A stretch of 24,807 nt of DNA from RECO01 sp050485385. Lineage in GTDB: Bacteria > Pseudomonadota > Alphaproteobacteria > Geminicoccales > Geminicoccaceae. The translations under genes were made by a program, and so were the position numbers. This document shows, piece after piece, positions 1 through 6,650 of this stretch. Each line of letters starts with the position of its first letter. The stretch's first letter is position 1. Below the pieces are notes generated by a model, which worked only from the letters and a program-made list of their open reading frames with translations, was not told the origin of the DNA and searched no databases. The stretch spans positions 1-24,807 of the forward strand of contig JBJHBG010000076.1 in the NCBI GenBank assembly GCA_050485385.1, written 5' to 3'.

Positions 1-83
1 GCTTTTGGCCCCCCTCGACCCCCCGGGCGCCGGCGATGCCGACGCCAAGTCCTGGGGGTTGCAGGGGGCCAAAAGCCCCCTGC
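1..83. repeat. Structured intergenic element with nested and competing stem-loops
   Basis: This sequence lies just beyond the stop codon of the minus-strand enolase-superfamily gene. Bases 1-13 pair perfectly with 64-76 (13 bp). Inside that, 18-23 pair with 54-59 (6 bp) and 26-34 with 38-46 (9 positions, one mismatch). A separate perfect 9-bp hairpin, 61-69 with 75-83 and loop CAAAA, uses the same bases as the outer stem, so the two folds exclude each other. There is no T-run, so this is not a standard intrinsic terminator. It may act as a transcript end or be a dispersed palindromic repeat. The element may continue left of the window. Confidence 0.5.
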
Positions 84-90
84 CCCTCGC

Positions 91-1299
91 CTACGCCCGG
101 CTCACCTGCCGGTGGCAATCGGCCCGCTCCAAGAGCGCCGGTTGCAGCGCCGTGCCGAGGCCGGTGCCCTGCATCGGGTAGACGTAGCCCTGCTCGATCC
201 GCGGCAGTTCGGTCACGGCATCTTTGTAGTAGCCCCGGTAGAAGGCGCGCACCGTCTCCTGCACCAACGCGTTGGGCGCGTTCATCACCAGGTGCACGGC
301 GGCGACGAGCTGGATCGGGCCGACGCAGTCGTGCGGGGCGATGGCGCGGCCGAAGGTGTCGGCGAGCGAGGCGATGCGCTTGCCCTCGGTGAGCCCGCCG
401 ATCCAGCCCATGTCGAAATGCGCCACGTCGATCACGCCGCGCGTGAACGCCTCCTTGTACCAGGCGCGGGTGCCGAGGCTCTCGCTGCCGGCGAGCCGCA
501 CCCGCGTCTTCGCCTTGAGTGCGGCGAGGTCGGCCCACTGGTGCATCGGCACCGCGTCCTCGTGCCAGTAGACGGCCAAGTCCTCCAGTGCCGCGGCGAT
601 CTGGAGCATGGCCGGCAACTGCCAAAGCCCGTGGTACTCCATCATCACGTCGATCTTTTCGCCGACCGCGTGGCGGATGCGGCGGACCGGCTCGACCGCC
701 GTCTTCAAATCCTCGAGGCTGATGTGATGGCCGTCGCTCTTCGGCGCGAAGACGTCGGTCGGCCAGATCTTCATGGCGCCGATGCCTTCCTCGAGCAGGC
801 TCTCGGCCAGCCGCTCGGGCTCGTGCACCTGGGCCCAGAGGTCGTCGGTGGCCTCGCCCTCGGCACCGACCGTCTCGGTATTGCGGTCGGCGCGGGCGAC
901 GCGGTTGTAGGTGGCACTCGCGCAGGTGTTGTAGATGCGGATGCGCTCGCGGCTCAGCCCGCCCAGGAGTTGGTGGACCGGCTGGCCCATCGCCTGGCCG
1001 AACAGGTCCCAAAGCGCGATGTCGACGGCGGAGTTGCCCCGGAGCTCGACCGAGCGGGTGGGAAAGCCGTCGAAACGGTTGCCCACCGTCCGCATCAGGG
1101 CATGGGCATGACGGTCGATCTGGAGGGGGTCCTTGCCGAGGAGATAGGGCGCCGCCGTCTCGTGCAGATAGGCCACCGTCGCCTGGGGATTGCGGAAGGT
1201 CTCTCCTGTGCCGATCAGACCCTCGTCGGTGTGCAGCCGCACCCAGACGACGTTGCCATAGGCCTCGACCAGCACGGTCTCGACTGCCGTGATGCGCAT
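91..1299 (-). CDS. Mandelate racemase/muconate lactonizing enzyme family protein
   Basis: This 402-residue enolase-superfamily enzyme would abstract a proton alpha to a carboxylate and then eliminate water or racemise. The N-terminal capping domain runs to about residue 125, followed by the TIM barrel. Three acidic metal ligands stand 26 residues apart, as in the family: E221 (MMEYHG), E247 (WHEDAV) and E273 (GSES). H323 in APHDC matches the catalytic His of the barrel. The strand-2 motif reads MKIWP around K177, so the usual K-x-K pair is not evident, while H223 follows the first ligand; this points towards an acid-sugar dehydratase-like subgroup, but the substrate is unknown. The ATG is preceded by a strong GAGGGGAGGA ribosome site. 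It stands alone on its strand, with a structured element after the stop. The 1300-1500 gap holds no other recognisable gene. Confidence 0.9.
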   Translation of the reverse strand: MRITAVETVLVEAYGNVVWVRLHTDEGLIGTGETFRNPQATVAYLHETAAPYLLGKDPLQIDRHAHALMRTVGNRFDGFPTRSVELRGNSAVDIALWDLFGQAMGQPVHQLLGGLSRERIRIYNTCASATYNRVARADRNTETVGAEGEATDDLWAQVHEPERLAESLLEEGIGAMKIWPTDVFAPKSDGHHISLEDLKTAVEPVRRIRHAVGEKIDVMMEYHGLWQLPAMLQIAAALEDLAVYWHEDAVPMHQWADLAALKAKTRVRLAGSESLGTRAWYKEAFTRGVIDVAHFDMGWIGGLTEGKRIASLADTFGRAIAPHDCVGPIQLVAAVHLVMNAPNALVQETVRAFYRGYYKDAVTELPRIEQGYVYPMQGTGLGTALQPALLERADCHRQVSRA

Positions 1300-1500
1300 G
1301 GTTCCTCCCCTCGCTCGGCGGCCGGTGTGCCATCATCGGCGCGGCTGACAACCCCGCCCGAGCGAAGGTCAGCCCCTCGTCCCTGCGCAGGACCAGGACG
1401 CACGGCCGGCGGCCGCCGCCATCTCCGTCCGCGCCAGGCGCTCGCCCACCTCCGCGGGGGGCTTGCGCAAACCGACGAAACACCCGATTCAGCGGTCAGT

Positions 1501-1576
1501 GCCGCAGTAGCTCAGCCGGTAGAGCAGCTGATTTGTAATCAGCAGGTCGGGGGTTCGACTCCCTCCTGCGGCACCA
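1501..1576 (+). tRNA. tRNA-Thr (anticodon TGT)
   Basis: A complete 76-nt cloverleaf can be drawn. The acceptor stem GCCGCAG pairs with CTGCGGC and is followed by encoded ACCA. The D arm is GCTC/GAGC. The anticodon stem GCTGA/TCAGC carries the loop TTTGTAA, with anticodon TGT, which reads ACA and other Thr codons. The variable loop is AGGTC and the T arm GGGGG/CCCTC with loop TTCGACT. No integrase or att-like duplication is seen next to it. Confidence 0.96.
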
Positions 1577-1605
1577 CGGGTAGGGGCACGAGCCATGGAT
1601 GCGGC

Positions 1606-2355
1606 TCAGGCCGGGGGAGCTCCCTGATCCAGGTAGCCGCTCTCGAACTCGGCCAAAGCCGCGAGTCCCGCGACGTCGTGGACGGTCACAGTCCCCGCCT
1701 TCAACGTCATCAGTTCGCGTTCGCGCAGACGGCGCAGCGTTCGGTTGAGATGGATCGCCGTCAGGCCCAAGGCGTCGGCGAGAAGATACTGGTTCAGCGG
1801 GCAGGCATAGGAGGTGGCCGTCGCCAGCCTGGCCAGTTGCAGCCGCTGGTGGAGCTCGACGAAAAAGTGCGCGGCCCGCGCAAGGGGAGCGCGCCGGCCG
1901 ATGCCGACCAGGTGCTCCACCACCATCGCCTCGTCGCGCGACATCGCCCACAGCAAGGCCAGGCCGAGCCGCGGCGCCGACGCCAGGGCGGCCATCAACT
2001 CGGCCGCGTCGATCTCGCAGGCGACGATGTCCGTCACCGCGGCGACCGCGTGGTCCGACGTGCGCAGCAGCAGGCTCCGCAGGCCGAGAAAGTCCCCCGG
2101 AATCTGGAAGTCGACCACCTGCCGGCCGCCATCGGCCAGCGACTTGTACGAGACGGCCCACCCCTCTTGCAGGATGAAGGCCTTGGCGCCGACCTCGGCT
2201 TCGTGCAGCAGCTCGGCGCCCGCCTCGAAACGACGACGACGACGTTGCAGGCGATCGAGCTGGTTCAGCTCCGCGGCGTCGAGTTGGACGAAGGCCCGCA
2301 GCTTCAAGGCCAAGGGCCGCAGGCGAGCGGCGGCGACATCGTGCGCTCCGTGCAT
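1606..2355 (-). CDS. Crp/Fnr family transcriptional regulator
   Basis: This 249-residue protein has the Crp/Fnr layout. A cyclic-nucleotide-binding-like beta-roll spans about 20-140 (with VVDFQIPGDFLGLRSLLL), then a long dimer helix, then a winged helix-turn-helix at about 185-235. The HTH is visible as LADALGLTAIHLNRTLRRLRE, matching the family pattern in which the recognition helix follows LG-T-VNR-L. No Fnr-type N-terminal cysteine cluster is present, so an oxygen-sensing Fe-S role is unlikely; the ligand is unknown. It diverges from the small gene at 2493, with a 16-bp perfect palindrome (2424-2439) between them that could be its operator. Its 3' end lies 29 bp from the tRNA-Thr. It resembles the many alphaproteobacterial Crp-like regulators of unknown signal. 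Confidence 0.88.
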   Translation of the reverse strand: MHGAHDVAAARLRPLALKLRAFVQLDAAELNQLDRLQRRRRRFEAGAELLHEAEVGAKAFILQEGWAVSYKSLADGGRQVVDFQIPGDFLGLRSLLLRTSDHAVAAVTDIVACEIDAAELMAALASAPRLGLALLWAMSRDEAMVVEHLVGIGRRAPLARAAHFFVELHQRLQLARLATATSYACPLNQYLLADALGLTAIHLNRTLRRLRERELMTLKAGTVTVHDVAGLAALAEFESGYLDQGAPPA

Positions 2356-2423
2356 GGCGATCCGTTTCCCAATGCCTCAGGCCGCGACGTCGAAGCGGCT
2401 GCGGACTGCTCGAAATCAGCGCG

Positions 2424-2439
2424 CCGCCGCCGGCGGCGG
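2424..2439. promoter_or_regulatory. Perfect 16-bp GC palindrome in divergent promoter region
   Basis: CCGCCGCCGGCGGCGG is a perfect self-complementary sequence within the 137 bp between the divergent starts of the Crp-like regulator (2355) and the small gene (2493). Its position would suit an operator for the regulator. It does not match the TGTGA-N6-TCACA Crp or TTGAT-N4-ATCAA Fnr consensus, and such GC palindromes arise easily in GC-rich DNA. Confidence 0.2.
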
Positions 2440-2492
2440 TTCATCATGCTCCGTACCCAAGCCCGGCACGCAGCCGTCAAAGGATGATCGAC

Positions 2493-2732
2493 ATGGCCAA
2501 TCCACCCATCGACGGCACCGGCCACGCTGCCCTCTCGATCTGCGAGTCGCTGCTCCTGTCCCTGACCGAGTCGGAAGTGCTCGACGCGGCCGAAGCCAAA
2601 GCCGTTCTGGTCGATGCTGCGGAAGGCCATCGCGGCGCCATCAGCGCAGGCGACCAGAACCAAATTCACGTAGCCGCGTTGGACATTCTAGAAATGATGA
2701 TCCGCCGTGGCAATTCGATGCGGCTGCCATGA
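2493..2732 (+). CDS. Small conserved-looking hypothetical protein
   Basis: This soluble, mostly helical protein of 79 residues starts MANPPIDG and contains HAALSICESLLLSLTESEVL. I recognise this general type as small alphaproteobacterial proteins of unknown function, but can assign no role. I chose the ATG at 2493 over the in-frame ATG at 2484 because AAGGA sits about 8 nt before 2493, whereas AAAGG abuts 2484. It has no membrane segment, signal peptide or cysteine pair apart from a single Cys. It diverges from the Crp-like regulator, which may control it. Its TGA overlaps an ATG at 2729 (ATGA) that opens a 16-codon mini-ORF leading into the transglutaminase-like gene. Confidence 0.65.
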   Translation: MANPPIDGTGHAALSICESLLLSLTESEVLDAAEAKAVLVDAAEGHRGAISAGDQNQIHVAALDILEMMIRRGNSMRLP

Positions 2733-2779
2733 CGGCGGATCGGCGAGACCGGAGCGGCTTCGTCTTGGCAACCGGATGA
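2729..2779 (+). CDS. Possible 16-codon coupling mini-ORF
   Basis: The ATG at 2729 shares ATGA with the stop of the upstream hypothetical gene. Sixteen codons later its own TGA (2777-2779) again forms ATGA with the chosen start of the transglutaminase-like gene (2776). The peptide starts MTADRRDRSG. The gene behind it has no clear ribosome-binding site, so this reading could carry ribosomes across by translational reinitiation. The double overlap is seen directly; expression and function are inference, and chance cannot be excluded. Confidence 0.2.
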   Translation: MTADRRDRSGFVLATG

Positions 2780-3744
2780 CCGTTGCGAGCAGCGACCGAA
2801 CCCATGATCCGGCAATCCGGAGCCCCGCGCCGAGATCCATCGCTGCGGCGCGTACCCTGACGATCCGACATCGGACCGTCTTTCGCTACCGTGTTCCCGT
2901 CCGCCTCTGGCCCCACCGGCTGATGCTGCGTCCGCGTGAGGGACCGGAACTCGGGCTGCGCGATCTCCGGCTCCAGGTGACCCCGGAAGCCGCCCTGACC
3001 TGGGCGCACGACGTCGCCGGCAACGCGGTGGCGACGGCCCGCTTCGACGCTCCGACCGACCGGCTGGCGATCGATGCCAGGGCCACGCTGGAGCTTCACA
3101 CGCCCCATTGGCCGCTGTTCGCCGTTGCCGTCGAAGCGATGCACTACCCCTTCACCTATGGGGCAGACGATCGGCTGGATCTCGGGGCCTTGGCGGTGCC
3201 GCAACACGCGGATCCGGAGGGCAAGCTCAGTCGCTGGGCACAAGGCTTCGTCGCCCGCGTGCCGACCGACACCTTGGCGCTGCTGAAGGACCTCGGTGCC
3301 GGCGTGCACGGTGCTGTCGCCTATGTCGCGCGCGAGGACGAGGGCACCCAGTCGCCGCTCGCAACGCTCGCCTGCCGCAGCGGTTCCTGCCGCGACTTCG
3401 CCGTCCTCTTCGCCGAGGCCGCCCGCTGGTTGGGCTTTGGGGTGCGACTGGTCTCGGGCTACCTGCACGACCCGGACGGCGAGTCGATCGGCACAGCCGG
3501 GGCCGGCTCGACCCACGCCTGGGCCGAAGTCCATGTGCCGGGTGCCGGGTGGATCGCCTTCGATCCGACCAACCGGAGCGTCGGCGGCGCCCATCTCGTT
3601 CCCGTCGCTGTCGGCCGCGACATGCGCCAGATCGTCCCCGTCGCCGGCAGCTTCGCCGGGCCGAGCGATGCACTGGAGCGCCTCGAGGTCGAGGTGCGGG
3701 TGAGGGATCGCACGAAGGTCGCTGGCGGCGCTGCCTTCGAGTAG
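2776..3744 (+). CDS. Transglutaminase-like (papain-fold) protein
   Basis: From the ATG at 2776 the protein has 322 residues. About 26 variable N-terminal residues precede a bacterial transglutaminase N-terminal domain (TIRHRTVFRYRVPVRLWPHRLMLRPREG, about 28-110) and then a transglutaminase core. The catalytic triad is visible: C205 in GSCRDFA, H247 in STHAWAEV and D263 in AFDPTN. Members of this family are cysteine peptidase- or amidase-like enzymes of mostly unknown substrate; many sit beside alpha-E and circularly permuted ATP-grasp proteins, neither of which is in this window. An in-frame ATG at 2707 would add 23 residues of unlikely composition overlapping the previous gene, so I reject it. 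No strong ribosome site precedes 2776, so translation may be coupled to the preceding reading frame. No signal peptide is seen, suggesting a cytoplasmic protein. Confidence 0.88.
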   Translation: MTVASSDRTHDPAIRSPAPRSIAAARTLTIRHRTVFRYRVPVRLWPHRLMLRPREGPELGLRDLRLQVTPEAALTWAHDVAGNAVATARFDAPTDRLAIDARATLELHTPHWPLFAVAVEAMHYPFTYGADDRLDLGALAVPQHADPEGKLSRWAQGFVARVPTDTLALLKDLGAGVHGAVAYVAREDEGTQSPLATLACRSGSCRDFAVLFAEAARWLGFGVRLVSGYLHDPDGESIGTAGAGSTHAWAEVHVPGAGWIAFDPTNRSVGGAHLVPVAVGRDMRQIVPVAGSFAGPSDALERLEVEVRVRDRTKVAGGAAFE

Positions 3745-4047
3745 TGCGCCCCGAGACGTTGCGCCTCGACCGCTGAGGCGAGCCGCCCTGCCCCTTCGCC
3801 AGTGCCGATGACGCCCGGCGTCAAGGTGCGCCGACATGCACGGCATCTCCCGGTCCGTCGGTGTGGTGGTCGGCGTGATCGCGGCGTGGTCCTCGGACGA
3901 CGCTACGACGACGCGCCGGACAAACCCGCCCGATGACGGAAGGTGTCCACTCGCTCCGGGCGCCCGCCGCGTACCGACGCGCGACGCATTCTGACCGACG
4001 CACGGGAGGGCAAAGCCCCCTGCGCGCCTCGCCGTCACGTGCCGTCG
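3745..4047. other. Intergenic region between convergent genes
   Basis: These 303 bases separate the convergent transglutaminase-like gene and hflX. I find no convincing gene here; short open frames lack ribosome sites and coding-like codon use. Near 4004-4022 a G-rich stretch, CAAAG and CCCCCTG can form a weak hairpin. It shares AAAGCCCCCTGC with the element at 61-83 and likewise lies just past the 3' end of a minus-strand gene. It may help end the hflX transcript, although no T-run follows. Confidence 0.4.
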
Positions 4048-5271
4048 TCAGCCGGGAAAGTCGAGGTCGAGTCCGTGCTCGCTTGCGAGCGTGCGCAGGC
4101 GGTCGACGTTCTCCGGCGTCACATCGAGGTGCAGTTCCACGGCGTCGTCGCCGTCGTGGCGCTCGACGACGGCGGCGAGCCGGTAGACGCGGGCCAGGGC
4201 CTCGCCCTCGGCCACCGGCAGGCGGAGGCAGGCGCGGGTGCGCCCGCGCCCGAGACGCGATGCCACCGCGCGCAAGAGGGCGTCCTCGCCCTCGCCGGTC
4301 GTTGCCGAGCCGAGAATGGCGCCCGTTCGCGCCGCTTCCCGTTCGACGACGACGCGCGCCTCCGGCGCCAGCCGGTCGACCTTGTTCCAAAGCTCGACGA
4401 CGCGGCGTTCCTGCTCGGCCTCGTCGACACCGAGTTCGGCCAGCACCGTGGCAACGTCCCTGGCCTGCGCCTCGGTCGCCGGACTGGCAACGTCACGGAC
4501 GTGGACGATGGTCTCGGCCGCGAGCACTTCCTCGAGCGTGGCCCGAAACGCGGCGACGAGTTGCGTCGGCAGATCCGAGATGAAGCCCACGGTATCGCTG
4601 AGCGCGATGCGCTCGCCGGTCGGCAGACGCACCGCGCGGATGGTCGGGTCGAGCGTCGCGAAGAGCTGGTCGGCGGCCAGCACGTCGGCGCGCGTGAGAC
4701 GGTTGAACCACGTCGACTTGCCGGCATTGGTGTAGCCCACCAGCGCCACCGCCGGCAGCGGAATGCGGCCGCGGGCGTCGCGGTGCAGGCCGCGGGTCCG
4801 CCGTACCTCGCCGAGCTGACGCTTGATCTGGACGATGCGGTCGTCGATCCGCCGCCGGTCGAGCTCGATCTGCCGCTCGCCGGGCCCGCCCATGAACCCG
4901 GCACCGCCACGTTGCCGCTCCAGGTGCGTCCAGGAGCGGACCAGCCGCGAGCGCTGATAGGTCAGTGCCGCCAGCTCGACCTGGAGGCGGCCCTCCGCGG
5001 TCTGGGCACGGGCGCCGAAGATCTCCAGGATCAGGCCCGTCCGGTCGATCACCTTGGCCTCGACCGCGCGCTCCAGGTTACGCTGCTGGATCGGCGTGAG
5101 CGCCGCGTCGAACACGACCACCTCGACCTCGTGCGCCGCCACGAGGTCGTGCAGCCACGAGAGGCGTCCGCCGCCGACCAAGGTGGCCGGTCGCGGATCG
5201 CGCAAGGGGAAGCGCTCGGCCTCGACGATCTCCACGCCGAGCCCGCGGGCGAGCCGTACGGCCTCCTCCAA
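4048..5271 (-). CDS. hflX: GTPase HflX
   Basis: HflX is a GTPase that binds 50S/70S ribosomes and splits stalled ones under stress. The family N-terminal domain is visible (RPATLVGGGRL, then VVVFDAALTPIQQRNLERAVEAKVIDRTGLIL and the GGAGFMGGPGERQIELDRR glycine-rich loop). The GTPase domain follows, with G1 GYTNAGKST, G3 DTVGFI and G4 NKVD. The coordinates begin at the first standard start codon, TTG 5271, giving 407 residues. However, the same frame is open back to the hfq stop at 5371, and its 33 extra codons include RAIVVRPE, which resembles alphaproteobacterial HflX N-termini. No ATG, GTG or TTG lies there; CTG at 5355 is the best alternative start. The true protein is therefore probably about 28 residues longer. 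It is the last gene of the block and is likely co-transcribed with hfq, as hfq-hflX usually is. Confidence 0.93.
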   Translation of the reverse strand: MEEAVRLARGLGVEIVEAERFPLRDPRPATLVGGGRLSWLHDLVAAHEVEVVVFDAALTPIQQRNLERAVEAKVIDRTGLILEIFGARAQTAEGRLQVELAALTYQRSRLVRSWTHLERQRGGAGFMGGPGERQIELDRRRIDDRIVQIKRQLGEVRRTRGLHRDARGRIPLPAVALVGYTNAGKSTWFNRLTRADVLAADQLFATLDPTIRAVRLPTGERIALSDTVGFISDLPTQLVAAFRATLEEVLAAETIVHVRDVASPATEAQARDVATVLAELGVDEAEQERRVVELWNKVDRLAPEARVVVEREAARTGAILGSATTGEGEDALLRAVASRLGRGRTRACLRLPVAEGEALARVYRLAAVVERHDGDDAVELHLDVTPENVDRLRTLASEHGLDLDFPG

Positions 5272-5370
5272 CCGCTCGGCGCCGAGTGCCGGATCGAGCC
5301 GCAGGTCGACCTCGGGGCGAACGACGATGGCGCGGCCGCGCGGCCGGGCAGTCAGGGTCGGTTCCGTCGC

Positions 5371-5649
5371 CTAGCCCTCGGTCGATGGGGTCGCGGCCGG
5401 CGCCGGCTGGGCGTCCTGGCCCGGATCGTAGAGCCGGATCGGCCCGGACGGCATCACCGTCGACACCGCATGTTTGTAGACGAGCTGCACATGACCATCC
5501 CGGCGCAGCAGCAGACAGAAGTTGTCGAAGGAGCTTATCACCCCCTGCAACTTCACACCGTTGATGAGAAAAATGGTCACTGCAATCTTGTTCTTTCGAA
5601 CGTGATTCAAAAACACGTCCTGCAGATTGGGGGACTTTTCCGTCGCCAT
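5371..5649 (-). CDS. hfq: RNA chaperone Hfq
   Basis: Hfq is a hexameric Sm-like protein that pairs small RNAs with mRNAs. The 92-residue protein shows the Sm1 region (VTIFLINGVKLQGVISSFDNF) and the Sm2 motif YKHA at 58-61 that forms the uridine-binding pocket, with NLQDVFLN in the N-terminal helix. The short acidic, Ala/Pro-rich tail after about residue 70 is usual for alphaproteobacteria. The ATG has GAGAGG seven bases upstream. A candidate promoter ends 75 bp upstream and gives an AT-rich leader unlike the surrounding GC-rich DNA. NtrBC and NtrYX genes lie in the same direction upstream; in several alphaproteobacteria Hfq takes part in nitrogen regulation. Its TAG stop is in frame with hflX. 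Confidence 0.97.
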   Translation of the reverse strand: MATEKSPNLQDVFLNHVRKNKIAVTIFLINGVKLQGVISSFDNFCLLLRRDGHVQLVYKHAVSTVMPSGPIRLYDPGQDAQPAPAATPSTEG

Positions 5650-5724
5650 CGATCAACCTCTCAGCTGCGGGCGTTTTTTCGAGAACGGGACGCACACAGA
5701 CACACAACAACAAGCAAGGTGAAT

Positions 5725-5751
5725 ATTATACGGCAGCCACCGGCTCGGCAA
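5725..5751 (-). promoter_or_regulatory. Candidate hfq promoter
   Basis: On the minus strand there is a perfect -10 hexamer TATAAT (5730-5725) with a TTGCCG -35-like hexamer (5751-5746), 15 bp apart, shorter than the usual 17. The -10 contains the TAA stop of dat (5728-5726). Transcription from here would start near 5718 and give a leader of about 70 nt before hfq. A separate promoter would let hfq-hflX be made independently of the ntr genes. The -10 match is seen directly; activity is inferred. Confidence 0.45.
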
Positions 5752-6622
5752 CCGCATGCGCCCCGCTGGCACGGTTGCCGAAAACGTGCTGCTGGTAGGC
5801 GGCCTGCAAGCGCCGGGTAACGGGGCCGGGTCGGCCATCGCCGATGACCGTGTCGCCCACCGTCACCACCGGCATCACCCACGAACTGGTGCTGGTGAGG
5901 ATCGCTTCCCGCGCCTCGGCCAGTTCCGCCAGGGTGAAGGGGCGCTCGTCGACCGGAATCCCCTCACGCCGGGCCAGTTCCAGCACGACCGAGCGGGTCA
6001 CACCGCCGAGGATCAACGGCGACAGCGGATGCGTGCGCAGTACCCCCTCGGCATCGACGATGTAGCAGTTGGAGGCACTGCATTCGGTCACCAAGCCACC
6101 CTCGCGCGTGAGCCACGCCTCGTAGGCGCCGGCCTCACGGGCCTCCTGCCGCGCGAGCACGTTGGGCAGGAGGCTCACCGACTTGATCTCGCACTTGAGC
6201 CACCGGATGTCGGGGGCGGTGACGCACCTCACGCCTTCGGCGTAGGCCTTCGGGTCCGGCCGTTTCATGCGCTTGGCCGTGACGATCAGGGACGGCACCG
6301 GGTTCTTGGGGAAGGCGTGGTCGCGCGGTGCGACACCACGGCTGATCTGGATGTAGACCGTCGCTTCGCGCAGGCGGTTGCGCCGCACGGTCTCCAGGAC
6401 GATCTGCCGCAGCACGGCCTCGGAGACCGGAGGCGCGATGCGCAGGCTCGCCAGTGAGCGTTGCAGCCGGGCAAGGTGGCGGTCGCCGTCCGAGAGCCGG
6501 CCGTCGACCACCTTCATCACCTCGTAGACGCCGTCGGCGAACTGGTTACCGCGGTCCTCGATGTGCACTGCCGCTTGGCTCTGCGGCAGGTAGCGTCCGT
6601 TGACGTAGGCGATCCGCGCCAT
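5726..6622 (-). CDS. dat: D-amino-acid aminotransferase (class IV, PLP)
   Basis: This 298-residue fold-type IV PLP aminotransferase probably interconverts D-alanine and D-glutamate with their 2-oxo acids, supplying D-Glu for peptidoglycan. The N-terminus reads IAYVNGRYLP and VHIEDRGNQFADGVYEV. RGVAPRDHAFP (95-105) is characteristic of D-amino-acid aminotransferases, where branched-chain enzymes differ. The Schiff-base lysine is K147 in CEIKSVSLLPN, and E179-CSASN matches the PLP-binding TE-S-N region. The ATG has AAGGA six bases upstream. It lies 28 bp after trkA and before hfq, the usual place of this gene in alphaproteobacterial ntr-trkA-dat-hfq-hflX blocks. A branched-chain aminotransferase is the alternative, but the motifs favour dat. 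Its stop codon lies inside the candidate hfq -10 hexamer. Confidence 0.9.
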   Translation of the reverse strand: MARIAYVNGRYLPQSQAAVHIEDRGNQFADGVYEVMKVVDGRLSDGDRHLARLQRSLASLRIAPPVSEAVLRQIVLETVRRNRLREATVYIQISRGVAPRDHAFPKNPVPSLIVTAKRMKRPDPKAYAEGVRCVTAPDIRWLKCEIKSVSLLPNVLARQEAREAGAYEAWLTREGGLVTECSASNCYIVDAEGVLRTHPLSPLILGGVTRSVVLELARREGIPVDERPFTLAELAEAREAILTSTSSWVMPVVTVGDTVIGDGRPGPVTRRLQAAYQQHVFGNRASGAHAVAEPVAAV

Positions 6623-6650
6623 GAGGGGTCCTTCGCTGTCGTTCTTCGCA

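Noticed and set aside
61..83. Standard Rho-independent terminator for the enolase-superfamily gene
   Set aside because: The hairpin is strong, but no T-run follows on the minus strand, so it is reported only as a structured element.
1501..1576. tRNA-Thr as an integration site for a mobile element
   Set aside because: There is no integrase nearby, no repeated tRNA 3' end in the flanks and no change in base composition.
112..2487. Open frame of 791 codons on the plus strand through the enolase-superfamily gene, the tRNA and the regulator
   Set aside because: It runs antisense through two recognisable genes and sense through a tRNA. The product has no recognisable domain.
3943..5820. Open frame of 625 codons antisense to hflX and hfq
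   Set aside because: Both genes on the other strand have clear family motifs; this frame is a shadow.
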